Counted from the first letter of the stretch, positions 53,732 through 63,244 are shown. The stretch: DNA of 64,000 nt from Pseudomonadota bacterium (GCA_026398735.1 JAPLSH010000015.1:62001-126000), one strand, 5' to 3'. Made by a program: numbers and translations. The notes: generated from the sequence alone by a model not told the origin.

Positions 53732-55105
53732 ATGCTGTCTAGATTGGTTTCAATTGGGCTGTTGATGGTCTTGGGTGTGGCAGGTGCCGCGCAAGCGGCC
53801 GATGCGCCACTGCTGGGTTCACTGCGCTATGACAGTGATTATCCGAGTGTTGGCTATTCATCGCCGGCAAAGCACAACGCGTTTGCGCGATTGCAGCAGC
53901 GCTTGGATCGCGGTGAGATCAAACTCGATTATCACCCCACACGCGGTTACCTCGATGCGCTGCTCAAAGAGCTCAACATTGATGTCTCATCGCAAGTGTT
54001 GGTGTATTCCAAGACCAGTCTGCAGATCGACGGCATCGTGGCGGCCACACCGCGTGCGGTTTATTTCAATGACCAAGCCTATGTTGGTTTTGTGCAGGGT
54101 ATGCCGCTGCTGGAGCTGGCCGCGATGGATAGCGAGCTGGGCTTGGTGTTCTACAGCATCGCCAACCGCCCACCGGTCGCGCCGCGTTTTGACCGTGAGG
54201 CAGGGCGCTGCCTGACCTGTCATGACACTTATTCAATGTTGGGTGGTGGCGTGCCGCGCATCATGGTGTTGTCCGCAGCGGTAGACGGCGAGCACAACCC
54301 GTCAGGGCGCGAAACCTCCGAAGAGACATCGGATCATTCAGCCCTGCGCGATCGTTGGGGGGGTTGGTATGTCACCGGTCAGGTGGGCAAGCAGCTGCAT
54401 CTGGGCAATTTGCCCGTCAGCAATGATCCGTTACTGGCAGGTCGAAGCGATGCGCAGCGCCTGAACCTTAAAACGTTGGACGGTCTGTTCAATACCAAGC
54501 CTTACCTCAGCAATCAAAGTGATGTTGTGGCACTGATGGTGCTGGAACACCAAACCGCCGCGCAGAACCTGATGACGCGCGTCAGTTTTAAGTTGCGCAC
54601 GCTGTTGCCGCGATTTGAAGGCGGCGTGCTGCCTACCAAGCTGGAGGGGCTTTCAGCCAAATCGCAGACCACGGTCAAAGCGCTGCTGGAGCCGCTGACG
54701 CGGCAATTGCTGTTTGCTGATGCAATCGAGTTCACCAGCCCTATCAGTGGCTATGCCGGGTTTGAAAAAGCGTTTGAGGCGCGCGGTCCGCGCGACGCTC
54801 AGGGGCGTTCGCTGCGTCAGTTGAGTTTGCAGACCACTCTGTTTCGTTGGCCCGTTAGCTTTTTTATTCTGACGGAGTCTTTTGACAGCATGCCGCAGTT
54901 GGGTCGCGAATACGTGTATGCGCGCGTGCTGGCCGTGCTGCGCGGGCAGGACGTAAGCGCAGGCTTTGATCGTTGGAGTGCGGCCGATCGCAAGGCGGCG
55001 CTCGAGATCCTGCTGGCCACCAAGCCCGAATTTGCCCGTTATGTGGCCGAAGGGCGACTCAGTACCACAATGCCTGCGATCACCAGTACTGTGCCGGCCA
55101 ACTGA
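53732..55105 (+). CDS. exported mono-haem c-type protein of unknown function
   Basis: The 457-residue product has a signal peptide (SRLVSIGLLMVLGVAGAAQA, cleavage before ADAPLL) and one haem c motif, CLTCH at residues 160-164. The rest, for example YDSDYPSVGYSSPAKHNAF and DGIVAATPRAVYFNDQAYVGF, resembles large conserved periplasmic proteins with a single CxxCH and no assigned role. An ATG at 53636 is in frame, but 53732 leads directly into the signal peptide and has AGGACG upstream. Its 3' end overlaps the convergent EamA gene by 67 bases. Confidence 0.78.
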   Translation: MLSRLVSIGLLMVLGVAGAAQAADAPLLGSLRYDSDYPSVGYSSPAKHNAFARLQQRLDRGEIKLDYHPTRGYLDALLKELNIDVSSQVLVYSKTSLQIDGIVAATPRAVYFNDQAYVGFVQGMPLLELAAMDSELGLVFYSIANRPPVAPRFDREAGRCLTCHDTYSMLGGGVPRIMVLSAAVDGEHNPSGRETSEETSDHSALRDRWGGWYVTGQVGKQLHLGNLPVSNDPLLAGRSDAQRLNLKTLDGLFNTKPYLSNQSDVVALMVLEHQTAAQNLMTRVSFKLRTLLPRFEGGVLPTKLEGLSAKSQTTVKALLEPLTRQLLFADAIEFTSPISGYAGFEKAFEARGPRDAQGRSLRQLSLQTTLFRWPVSFFILTESFDSMPQLGREYVYARVLAVLRGQDVSAGFDRWSAADRKAALEILLATKPEFARYVAEGRLSTTMPAITSTVPAN

Positions 55106-55944
55106 ATCAGGCCTGGGCGCTCGCCCAACAGCACTGCGCCAAACAGCAGCGATGCAGGTGGGCCAACCGTGGCTGCCAGAGCGCCACGCACGGCGCCCAC
55201 GCGCTTGATGCCTTCTGCCTGCAACAGTGTGGGCAGGAACATGCACAGCACGGCCAAGGCCATCAGCAATAGCCAGCCGTGGCCACTGACCTGCAGCACG
55301 GCGTCGAGCCGGTGCGTGGCCATATACCAGATAACGACTCCTGCCGTCGCGGCAGTCATTGCCACGACAGTGAAGCCCGTGCTGCCCAGATGCGGGATGC
55401 TGCGCTCGCCCATTAAAAAATAAGTGGCAGTGGTGGTGGCGCAGAACAGCACCATCAAGGAGCCCGTCAAATTGCGCTGCCAAGCTGCTGCGTCAAAGCC
55501 GCCCACCACCAGCAAGATGCCCGCCCAGGTCAATACCAGGGCGCCCATCACTGGCAGGGAGGGCAGGCGGCGACGTACCAGCGCGGTCCACACCACCACC
55601 ATCGCCGGATAGCTGAAGAGCAGGGCGCGCTCCAAACTGATGTCGATGAGTTCAAGTGCGTGAAAGTCGATCAAGGCGCCGACCGTGTAGCACAACACGC
55701 CGGCAAAACCGGCTTGCGCCACAGCGCGCGGCGGCAAACCGCGCAGCCGCAGACCGCGGTGGACAGCCAGAGCTGCAAACAGCGGCAGCGCCAACAGTGC
55801 GCGCAGCACCGTCAGGGTCTGGTAATCGACCCCTTGCAGGAACAGCGCCTTGGAGAACAGGCCCTTGCTGGCAAACAGGATGGCCCCTGCGGCAGCCATT
55901 AACAGGCCGGTGACAGCCCTGTTGGGCCGTATAGACATGAACAT
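55039..55944 (-). CDS. EamA/DMT-superfamily permease
   Basis: The 301-residue inner-membrane protein has ten predicted helices in two EamA repeats (LLMAAAGAILFASKGLFSKAL ... and GHGWLLLMALAVLCMFLPTLL ...), ending ERPGLIQLAGTVLVIAGIVVLSR. Such drug/metabolite transporters export amino acids or other metabolites; the substrate is unknown. An in-frame ATG at 55938 is an alternative start. The C-terminus overlaps the convergent mono-haem gene by 67 bases. Confidence 0.86.
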   Translation of the reverse strand: MFMSIRPNRAVTGLLMAAAGAILFASKGLFSKALFLQGVDYQTLTVLRALLALPLFAALAVHRGLRLRGLPPRAVAQAGFAGVLCYTVGALIDFHALELIDISLERALLFSYPAMVVVWTALVRRRLPSLPVMGALVLTWAGILLVVGGFDAAAWQRNLTGSLMVLFCATTTATYFLMGERSIPHLGSTGFTVVAMTAATAGVVIWYMATHRLDAVLQVSGHGWLLLMALAVLCMFLPTLLQAEGIKRVGAVRGALAATVGPPASLLFGAVLLGERPGLIQLAGTVLVIAGIVVLSRPSAT

Positions 55945-55994
55945 TGAGTCAGGATGCCATTGTGGGCACTGCGGCGGGTAGAATCGTCACCATC

Positions 55995-58733
55995 GTGCAC
56001 CGAGATCAGATTAAGTTCCCCGCCAAGCACCTTGCGCTGCGCGAAGACGTCCACCAACTCGGTGCCTTGGTCGGCGAGATCCTGCGTGAGCAGGGCGGGG
56101 ACCCGCTGTTTGACCTAGTCGAGGGTGATCGCGTCGCGGCCATTCAGCGCCGTGAGGACGATGGCGCCGATCAGGGTGCGTTGGCGCAGCGGGTGGCCGG
56201 CCGCCCGCCTGAGGTCGCGCGTGATCTGGTGCGCGCGTTCTCGACGTGGTTTCGTGCCGTCAATCTGGCAGAGCGTGTGCATCGCATTCGCCGTCGCCGC
56301 GAATACTTTCAGACCGACAGCGACCGCCCGCAACCCAGCGGTGTCGAGGCGGCTTTAGCCACCTTGCGTGATCAGGGGATGGGTCTGGATGAGTTGATGT
56401 CGCTGGTGGCCAGTTTGCGCATTGGTCCGGTGCTGGTGGCGCACTCCACCGAGTCGGCGCGTCGCACACAGCTGCGCCGCAATCAGCGCATGGCCGGCAT
56501 ATTGCTCGACAAGCTCAATCCCAATCTTGATCCGCGCGAGCGGCGGCAGTTGTGGACGCGCATTCGCACCGAGTTGACCGCGGGCTGGCAGACCGAAGAG
56601 CACCCGCGCAACCGGCTGACCGTAGCCGATGAGCGCGAGCACGCGATCTTCCATCTGGTCGAAGTGCTCTATCGCATCGTGCCGGCGTTCTATGAAGAAG
56701 TGGGCACCGCAATCGAGAAGTTGTGGCACAAGCCGGCAAGCGAATTGGATCTGCCCAACATACTGGGCTTCGGCAGTTGGGTTGGCGGTGACATGGAAGG
56801 CACGCCCGAAGTGCATGCCAAGACTATTCGCGAAACCTTGGCCCGTCAGCAGCAAGTGATCATCAACGCCTACTTTGGCGAATGCCAACGGCTGGCGCAG
56901 TCGCTCTCGCAGAGCGCCAGCAGAGTGGCCATCTCAACAGAGCTTGCGCGCCGCATAGAGGAATACCGCGTGCTGTTGCCCGGCGCGCGACTGGATTCGC
57001 AGGGCCGGCACGATCGCATGCCTTATCGCAGCTTCTTTGGTCAGGTGGCAGAACGACTGCGCCACACCTACGAGGGCCGCCCCAACCGCTATGAGTCTGC
57101 GGCGCAATTTTTGGATGACTTGCAATTGGTGACCGACAGTCTACGTACCAATCGGGGCATCAACGCCGGTTATCACGAGGTGCATCGTCTGGTGCTACGG
57201 GCTCGCACGTTTGGCTTTCACTTGGCCATGCTCGATCTGCGTCAGCATGCTGATGTGCATCACGAGGTGCTCGCGCAGGGCTTGGATGATCCGCAGTGGA
57301 TGCAGCGTCCGCCGGCCGAACGTTACGCCAGATTGGTCGCACTGCTGGAGCGCGATATCGGACCTACGGGATCGTTTGATGCGTTGGGCAAACGCGTGCT
57401 GGCAGTATTTGATGCAGCTATGCAGGCGCGCAACCGCTATGGCGCCGAGGCAATCGGGTATTACGTGGTCAGCGGTGTCAGTGGTCCAGACGATGTGCTT
57501 GCACCGCTGGTGCTTGCCCGTTGGGCCGGTGCCTACGATAAGCGCAGCGGTGCCGTGGCACTGGATGTAGCGCCATTATTTGAGTCATTTGAGTCACAGC
57601 GCGATTGCGCAACCATCATCGGCACGGTGCTTGATGAGCCGGTGTACCGCCAGCATCTGGCGGCACGCGGCCGGCGGCAGTGTGTGCTGGTGGGATATAC
57701 GCATGGCTGTCGCGATACCGGCTATCTGGCAACACGACTATCTGCCTATGACGCGCAGCGCAGTCTGGCGCAGGCCTTTGCGGCGCGCAGCCTAGAGCCG
57801 ATCATTTTTCATGCGCGCGGCGGCAGCTTGGGTCGAGGCGGGTCGCGTATCGATGCCATGGTTGAGTCAGCGCCAGCCGGCACCGCTCATGGTGTGTTGC
57901 GTATCACCGAACAGGGCGAGAGCGTCAGCCAAGGCTACAGCCTGCGCCCCAATGCGATGCGCACACTCGAGCGCGCTTTCAGCGCCCTGAGCCTGGCCAC
58001 TGCCGCCACCGTTGCAGGCACTGGCAAGTCCGAGTCGGTGCTGGCGCATCAGTGCGCCACCACTCTGTCTGTCGCCAGCCGCGACACCTGGCGCAAGCTG
58101 GTGATGCAGGAGAGCGACTTCCACGATTACTTTCGGTCGGTCACGCCGATCGATGTCATCGAGCGAATGCAGATCGGCTCGCGCACCGTGTGGGGTCCGC
58201 TCAGTGCTGGAGCTAGCCCTTTACAGTCCATCCGCACCACACCCTGGGTGTTTGCTTGGTCGCAATCGCGCTGCATGATGCCCGGCTGGTATGGCGCGGG
58301 CACGGGCCTTGCCGCGGCCGTGGCTGCTCACGGTGTGCAGGCGCTGCGCGATAGCTATGCCAGTTGGCCGCTGTTCTCGCAGATGCTCGATGAGCTCGAG
58401 CGCATGCTGGCACGCACGGATCTGCAGATCGCGCGCCATTACGACGAACTGGCCACGCCGGTGCTGCGGCGTTTTGCCGGGCAGTTGCAGGCCGAGCACG
58501 CGCTGGCCTGCGAGCAGCTACTGCAAATTAAGCAAGCCAGCGAGCTGCTGGACAGTGACCGGACACTGCAAAGGGCCATTGCCTTGCGCAATCCCTACGT
58601 TGATCCGATGAACCTGATGCAGGTAGACCTGTTGCGGCGTTGGCGAGCCACTGGACGCGAAGATGAAGACCTGTTTCAGGCCGTGCTGGCCAGCGTCAAC
58701 GGCATCGCTCAAGGCTTGCAGACCACCGGATGA
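55995..58733 (+). CDS. phosphoenolpyruvate carboxylase homologue with altered catalytic motifs
   Basis: The 912-residue protein spans the whole PEPC family: REDVHQLGALVGEIL, VRAFSTWFRAVNLAERVHRIRRRR, GSWVGGDMEG, FGFHLAMLDLRQ, TPIDVIERMQIGSR, PWVFAWSQSRCMMPGWYG and the C-terminal VNGIAQGLQTTG. However, three active-site motifs deviate: TAHPTEA reads VAHSTES (His150 kept), GYSDSxKDxG reads GYTHGCRDTG (residues 567-576; the metal-binding Asp is His570 and the Lys is Arg573), and FHGRGG reads FHARGG. The open frame extends to TTG 55944, but GTG 55995 avoids overlapping the divergent gene. Activity is doubtful. Confidence 0.85.
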   Translation: MHRDQIKFPAKHLALREDVHQLGALVGEILREQGGDPLFDLVEGDRVAAIQRREDDGADQGALAQRVAGRPPEVARDLVRAFSTWFRAVNLAERVHRIRRRREYFQTDSDRPQPSGVEAALATLRDQGMGLDELMSLVASLRIGPVLVAHSTESARRTQLRRNQRMAGILLDKLNPNLDPRERRQLWTRIRTELTAGWQTEEHPRNRLTVADEREHAIFHLVEVLYRIVPAFYEEVGTAIEKLWHKPASELDLPNILGFGSWVGGDMEGTPEVHAKTIRETLARQQQVIINAYFGECQRLAQSLSQSASRVAISTELARRIEEYRVLLPGARLDSQGRHDRMPYRSFFGQVAERLRHTYEGRPNRYESAAQFLDDLQLVTDSLRTNRGINAGYHEVHRLVLRARTFGFHLAMLDLRQHADVHHEVLAQGLDDPQWMQRPPAERYARLVALLERDIGPTGSFDALGKRVLAVFDAAMQARNRYGAEAIGYYVVSGVSGPDDVLAPLVLARWAGAYDKRSGAVALDVAPLFESFESQRDCATIIGTVLDEPVYRQHLAARGRRQCVLVGYTHGCRDTGYLATRLSAYDAQRSLAQAFAARSLEPIIFHARGGSLGRGGSRIDAMVESAPAGTAHGVLRITEQGESVSQGYSLRPNAMRTLERAFSALSLATAATVAGTGKSESVLAHQCATTLSVASRDTWRKLVMQESDFHDYFRSVTPIDVIERMQIGSRTVWGPLSAGASPLQSIRTTPWVFAWSQSRCMMPGWYGAGTGLAAAVAAHGVQALRDSYASWPLFSQMLDELERMLARTDLQIARHYDELATPVLRRFAGQLQAEHALACEQLLQIKQASELLDSDRTLQRAIALRNPYVDPMNLMQVDLLRRWRATGREDEDLFQAVLASVNGIAQGLQTTG

Positions 58734-58815
58734 TGTCCGGTTAGCGCTGCAGCCCTGCGCAGGTCACAATACGCCCCTCAACCTTTGACCCTGGCAACGC
58801 CACCGAGCCCGCACC

Positions 58816-60462
58816 GTGTACCGATACGACACCCTGGACCACACCCTCGTCGCCGAGCGCGTGGCGCAGTTCCGCGATCAGACCCAGCGCTTTCTGGCTG
58901 GCCAACTCAGCGAAGATGAGTTCAAGCCGCTGCGTTTGCGCAATGGCCTTTACATCCAGACGCACGCGCCCATGCTGCGCGTGGCTGTGCCTTATGGCCT
59001 GCTGTCCACCCGGCAGGTGCGCATGCTGGCGCATTTGGCGCGCAAGTACGACCGTGGCTATGGCCACTTCACCACGCGTCAGAACATTCAGTACAACTGG
59101 CCCAAGCTCGAAGAAGTGCCCGACATGCTGGCAGACCTTGCCACCGTCGAGATGCATGCTATTCAGACCAGCGGCAACTGCATTCGCAACACCACGGCCG
59201 ATCACTTCGCCGGCATTGCCCCAGATGAGATCGATGACCCGCGGCCGTACTGCGAGATCATCCGTCAGTGGTCCACGTTGCACCCCGAGTTCAACTACCT
59301 GCCGCGCAAATTCAAGATCGCCGTCACCGGTTCGCCGGCCGATCGCGCTGCCTCACAGGTACACGATATCGGCCTGCACCTGCGCCGTGGCCCTGATGGC
59401 CAGACCGGCTTCGAGGTGCTGGTCGGTGGTGGCTTGGGTCGCACGCCCATCATCGGCAAGGTCATTCGTGACTTTTTGCCGCGTGAGCATTTGCTGTCGT
59501 ATCTGGAAGCCGTGCTGCGCGTGTACAACCGCGCGGGCCGTCGCGACAACATCTACAAGGCGCGCATCAAGATTCTGGTCAAAGCCATGGGTGAAGAGGC
59601 TTTCCGCGCCGCGGTAGAGCAGGAATGGGCGCTGATACGCGACACGGCGTTGCTGTTGGATCCGACCGAAATCGATCGCATGCGCAAGTACTTCCGGCCG
59701 CTGCCCTACGAGAAGTTGCCCGATATCGATGTCACTGTCGGCCGCGAAGCGGCCTTTGTCGCTTGGTACCGGCACAACACTCGCGCCCACAAAGTCAGTG
59801 GTTATCGCGCAGTGATGGTGTCGCTCAAGACGCCGGGCATTGCGCCCGGTGATATGACCGCAGAGCAGATGGACGGGCTTGCCGATCTGGCCGATCTGAT
59901 CAGCTCGGGCGAAGTGCGCAGTACGCACGACCAGAATCTGGTGCTGGGCGACGTGCGTCAGCAAGACCTGTATGAAACCTGGCAGCGCCTGACTGCGCTG
60001 GGTTTGGCCACGGCCAACATCGGCACACTGGCCGACATGATCTGCTGCCCGGGCTTGGATTTTTGCAGCTTGGCCAATGCCAGTTCGATCAGCATCGCGC
60101 ACCAGATTACCGAGCGCTTTTCCGATATTGACTACCTCTACGACCTGGGACCGCTCGAAATCAAAATGTCCGGCTGCATGAATGCCTGCGGCCATCATCA
60201 TGTGGGCCACATCGGCATCTTGGGTGTCGATAAGCACGGTGAGGAGTGGTACCAGATCACCATCGGCGGCTCGGCCAGTGGCGACAGTTCGCTGGGCGAT
60301 GTCATCGGGCCGTCGGTTGCCAAGCTCGAGGTGGCCAACACACTGGCCATGCTGCTCGATGTATATGTCTCGATCCGCGAGGAAGACGAGACGTTCCTGC
60401 AAGTCGTGCGCCGTGTCGGCGTCACGCCGTTTCGTGAGCGGGTCTATGCGCCAAGTCGTTAA
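58816..60462 (+). CDS. cysI: nitrite/sulfite reductase hemoprotein (CysI type)
   Basis: Sirohaem- and [4Fe-4S]-dependent reductase, most likely for assimilatory sulfite reduction. Of 548 residues, two ferredoxin-like halves are recognisable (LRNGLYIQTHAPMLRVAVP, GHFTTRQNIQYNWPKLEEVPD, IQTSGNCIRNTTADHFAG), and the cluster ligands are in CCPGLDFCSLA and CMNACGHHHVGH. The start is GTG 58816 (MYRYDTLDHTLV). Its 3' end overlaps the DUF934 gene by 17 bases, the usual partner of this sulfite reductase type. Confidence 0.92.
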   Translation: MYRYDTLDHTLVAERVAQFRDQTQRFLAGQLSEDEFKPLRLRNGLYIQTHAPMLRVAVPYGLLSTRQVRMLAHLARKYDRGYGHFTTRQNIQYNWPKLEEVPDMLADLATVEMHAIQTSGNCIRNTTADHFAGIAPDEIDDPRPYCEIIRQWSTLHPEFNYLPRKFKIAVTGSPADRAASQVHDIGLHLRRGPDGQTGFEVLVGGGLGRTPIIGKVIRDFLPREHLLSYLEAVLRVYNRAGRRDNIYKARIKILVKAMGEEAFRAAVEQEWALIRDTALLLDPTEIDRMRKYFRPLPYEKLPDIDVTVGREAAFVAWYRHNTRAHKVSGYRAVMVSLKTPGIAPGDMTAEQMDGLADLADLISSGEVRSTHDQNLVLGDVRQQDLYETWQRLTALGLATANIGTLADMICCPGLDFCSLANASSISIAHQITERFSDIDYLYDLGPLEIKMSGCMNACGHHHVGHIGILGVDKHGEEWYQITIGGSASGDSSLGDVIGPSVAKLEVANTLAMLLDVYVSIREEDETFLQVVRRVGVTPFRERVYAPSR

Positions 60463-60943
60463 GCATCGTCAATGCCAGGCCGATGCCTGGTCCATGCCTG
60501 ATGAAGCTGCTGCTGCAGCCGGTGTGGTGGTGAGCTTGGCCGATTACCTTGCAGTGCAAGCCGGCACGCTGGCCTCGCCAGCGCCCGCAGGCGCTGCGTT
60601 AGGCGTGCAACTGGAACCTGCCGATGACGAGGCGCAGCTGCTGCCTTTTGCTGCCCAGTTGCAGCTGGTGGTGGTGAACTTCCCCAAGACCGCAGAAGGT
60701 CGCGGCTATACGCAAGGGCGCATGCTGCGTGAGCGTTATGGCTATCGCGGTGAACTGCGCGCAGCCGGCGCGGTGTTGCTGGATCAGGTGTTCCTGCTGG
60801 CGCGCTGCGGTTTTGATGCGTTTGCTATGGCGCCAGGCGAGAACCTGACGCTGGCTGCCGCAGAACTGGATCGCTTCAGCGTGGCCTATCAGACCGCTGT
60901 GGGTACGGTGGTGCAGCCGCACCGTCGCGGGCAGGTCGGCTGA
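60446..60943 (+). CDS. DUF934 protein, sulfite-reductase accessory
   Basis: The 165-residue soluble protein matches DUF934: LVVVNFPKTAEGRGYTQGRMLRERYGYRGELRAAG (two adjoining conserved pieces), VLLDQVFLLARCGFDAF. The family is nearly always linked to CysI-type reductases in proteobacteria and is presumed to assist electron supply or assembly. The frame is open back to 60182 within cysI, but ATG 60446 gives the family N-terminus. Confidence 0.88.
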   Translation: MRQVVKHRQCQADAWSMPDEAAAAAGVVVSLADYLAVQAGTLASPAPAGAALGVQLEPADDEAQLLPFAAQLQLVVVNFPKTAEGRGYTQGRMLRERYGYRGELRAAGAVLLDQVFLLARCGFDAFAMAPGENLTLAAAELDRFSVAYQTAVGTVVQPHRRGQVG

Positions 60944-60950
60944 CACCACG

Positions 60951-60972
60951 CGCCAGGGCGTCGGCCCTGGCG
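60951..60972. terminator. 9-bp perfect stem-loop between DUF934 gene and hemL
   Basis: CGCCAGGGC (60951-60959) pairs with GCCCTGGCG (60964-60972) around a GTCG loop in the 30-base gap between the convergent genes. Only ATTA follows on the plus strand, so it lacks a T-run but is positioned to end both transcripts. Confidence 0.68.
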
Positions 60973-60973
60973 A

Positions 60974-62251
60974 TTAGCCTGACGGCAGGTGTGCCGTGGC
61001 TGCCAGCACTGCTGCGGCCATGGCATCGACTTGTGCTTCGCTGTGCGCTGCCGACAAGAACCCCACTTCATAGGCACTGGGCGACAGATACATGCCGCCT
61101 TCCAGCAGCGTATGAAACAACGGCCCGAAGGGTGCGGCAGGGCGAGCCTGCATGTCGGCCAGTGAGCGGATGGGTGCAGTCGGCGGCACCAGATAAAACC
61201 AGAACAACGAGCCCACGCGTTGCAGCGTAATGCGTCGCTGCGTGGCAAAAGCCGCGTCGAGTCGCTGGCCCAGCTTCTCTAGTCGCGCATATAAGCTGCC
61301 ATCGGCGAGCTGCTGCACCGTGGCAAGCCCTGCACACATGGCCACAGGATTGGCACTGAGCGTGCCGGCCTGATAAACCGGGCCCGAGGGGGCTACCAGA
61401 TCCATGTATTGGCGCTTGCCGCCGTAAGCACCCACCGGGAAGCCACCACCGATGACCTTGCCATAGGTGACCAGATCGGGCTCAAAGCCATACAGGCCTG
61501 CAGCACCCTGGAAGCCCACGCGAAAGCCGCTGATCACTTCGTCGAAGATCAGCAGTGCGCCGTGCTTGCGGCACAGCTGCGCGAGGCGTTGCAGATAGGC
61601 CAGACGCTGCGGCAACAAGCCATAGTTGGCTGGTACCGGTTCGACGATGGCAGCGGCGATCTGTGAGCCATGGCGCTCGAAGGCCGCTTCTAACGCGGCA
61701 TCATCATCCAGCGCCGCCACGACAGTGCCCGACAGCGTCGCATGATCCAGACCAGCGCTATCGGCCACGGTGGCTTCAGCCAAACCGGAGCCGGACTTGA
61801 TCAGCATCGAATCGGTATGACCGTGATAGCAGCCGTCGAACTTCAAGATTTTGTCGCGACCGGTCGCACCCCGCGCAACTCGCAGTGCTGACATCACCGC
61901 CTCGGTACCCGAATTCACAAAGCGGATGCTTTCCACCCATGGAATGCGGCGCGTGATGAACTCGGCCAGATCCAGCGAGTAGGGCTCGGTAGTGCCCAAG
62001 CTCCAGCCACGGCTGATAGCACCGATGGCTGCTTCGCGTACTGCGGCATTGCCATGACCCAAAATCAGCGGGCCGAAAGCGCTGAGAAAGTCGACGTAGT
62101 CGCGCCCGTCAACATCGGTCATGAAGGCGCCATGACCACCGGTCATGAAGCGCGGTGTACCACCCACGCCTTTAAAAGCGCGCACTGGCGAATGCACACC
62201 GCCGGGTGATACCAGCTTGGAGCGGGCGAACAAGTCGTCTGAAGTACTCAT
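60974..62251 (-). CDS. hemL: glutamate-1-semialdehyde 2,1-aminomutase
   Basis: PLP enzyme making 5-aminolevulinate in the C5 haem pathway. The 425-residue product has SKLVSPGGVHSPVRAFKGVGG, GRDYVDFLSAFGPLILGHG, RFVNSGTEAVMSALRVARG, YHGHTDSMLIKSGSG, and cofactor Lys265 in TYGKVIGGGFPVGAYGG. The ATG at 62251 overlaps the hemB stop (ATGA), so hemB and hemL are coupled; this pairs consecutive-substrate enzymes of tetrapyrrole synthesis. Confidence 0.97.
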   Translation of the reverse strand: MSTSDDLFARSKLVSPGGVHSPVRAFKGVGGTPRFMTGGHGAFMTDVDGRDYVDFLSAFGPLILGHGNAAVREAAIGAISRGWSLGTTEPYSLDLAEFITRRIPWVESIRFVNSGTEAVMSALRVARGATGRDKILKFDGCYHGHTDSMLIKSGSGLAEATVADSAGLDHATLSGTVVAALDDDAALEAAFERHGSQIAAAIVEPVPANYGLLPQRLAYLQRLAQLCRKHGALLIFDEVISGFRVGFQGAAGLYGFEPDLVTYGKVIGGGFPVGAYGGKRQYMDLVAPSGPVYQAGTLSANPVAMCAGLATVQQLADGSLYARLEKLGQRLDAAFATQRRITLQRVGSLFWFYLVPPTAPIRSLADMQARPAAPFGPLFHTLLEGGMYLSPSAYEVGFLSAAHSEAQVDAMAAAVLAATAHLPSG

Positions 62252-63225
62252 GGAGCAAGCCATTCGCGCGCATGACGCGCGCCGTAACTGATGATCATCG
62301 AGGCACCGGCGCGCACCAGCGCAGTCCAAGCCTCACGGTGAGCAGCGATGCGATTGGTCAGTCCTTCGCGCGCCAGCAACTCGATGGCCGCGTATTCACC
62401 ACTGACTTCATACACCGCCCAAGGCTGCGGAAACTGTCGCGACAGGTCTGCAAGGATGTCCAGATAAGGCATGCCCGGCTTGACCATGAGGATGTCGGCA
62501 CCCTCGGCCACATCGCGCTCTACCGACAGCAGAGCATCACCGGGGCGTGCCGGGTCGATCTGATAGCTGGAGCGATCGGTAAGCTTGCTCTGCTGCTTGG
62601 GCGCTGAGTCTGCGGCCACGCGAAATGGCCCATAGAACGTGGAGTGGAACTTGGCGGCATAGCTCATCAGCAGCGTGCGATCGCAGCCGGCTTGTTCCAA
62701 GGCATCGCGGATGGCACCGATACGCCCGTCCATCATGTCGCTGGGGGCGACGCAGTCGGCGCCGGCCTGTGCGTAAGCGGCTGCAGCGGCCGCCAGTTCG
62801 CGCACGCTGGCACGGTTGTCCAGATGATCGCCCTCTGGATTGAGCACGCCGCAATGGCCATGGGGCGTGGAGGAGCACAGGCATACATCCACCGACAGCC
62901 AGATGTCACTGCCAAAGCGCTGCTTGATGCGCGCGATTTGCCCCGCGTCAAAGCTCCAGTCGATAGCGTGCGTGGCCTTGCCCATGGGCACGCCGAACAG
63001 CAGGAACTTCTCGACACCGGCCTTGAGGTCGGACTCGATCTGGTAGAGCAGGGAGTCTGGGGTATCGCGATAGACGCCGGTCAGCCCCGGTACTTCCTCA
63101 CGCCCGGCCAAGCCCTCGACCACAAACAGTGGTTGGATGAATTGCTCGGGCGATACGCGATGTTCGCGGGTCAGACCGCGGATATGGCGATCCTGACGCA
63201 GGCGACGCAGGTTGATTCGGCTCAT
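62248..63225 (-). CDS. hemB: delta-aminolevulinic acid dehydratase (porphobilinogen synthase), zinc type
   Basis: Condenses two 5-aminolevulinate molecules to porphobilinogen. The 325-residue enzyme has the metal site VDVCLCSSTPHGHCG with three cysteines, indicating a zinc-dependent enzyme, and both Schiff-base lysines (SYAAKFHSTFYGPFR and MVKPGMPYLDI). The start MSRINLRRLRQD at 63225 has GAGGGG five bases upstream. It is divergent from cysH. Confidence 0.96.
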   Translation of the reverse strand: MSRINLRRLRQDRHIRGLTREHRVSPEQFIQPLFVVEGLAGREEVPGLTGVYRDTPDSLLYQIESDLKAGVEKFLLFGVPMGKATHAIDWSFDAGQIARIKQRFGSDIWLSVDVCLCSSTPHGHCGVLNPEGDHLDNRASVRELAAAAAAYAQAGADCVAPSDMMDGRIGAIRDALEQAGCDRTLLMSYAAKFHSTFYGPFRVAADSAPKQQSKLTDRSSYQIDPARPGDALLSVERDVAEGADILMVKPGMPYLDILADLSRQFPQPWAVYEVSGEYAAIELLAREGLTNRIAAHREAWTALVRAGASMIISYGARHAREWLAP

Positions 63226-63244
63226 GACCCCTCGGTTCGATCTT

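Noticed and set aside
55944-55994. TTG 55944 as the start of the PEPC homologue
   Set aside because: It would overlap the start codon of the divergent permease gene and add residues without family similarity; GTG 55995 fits better, though not proven.
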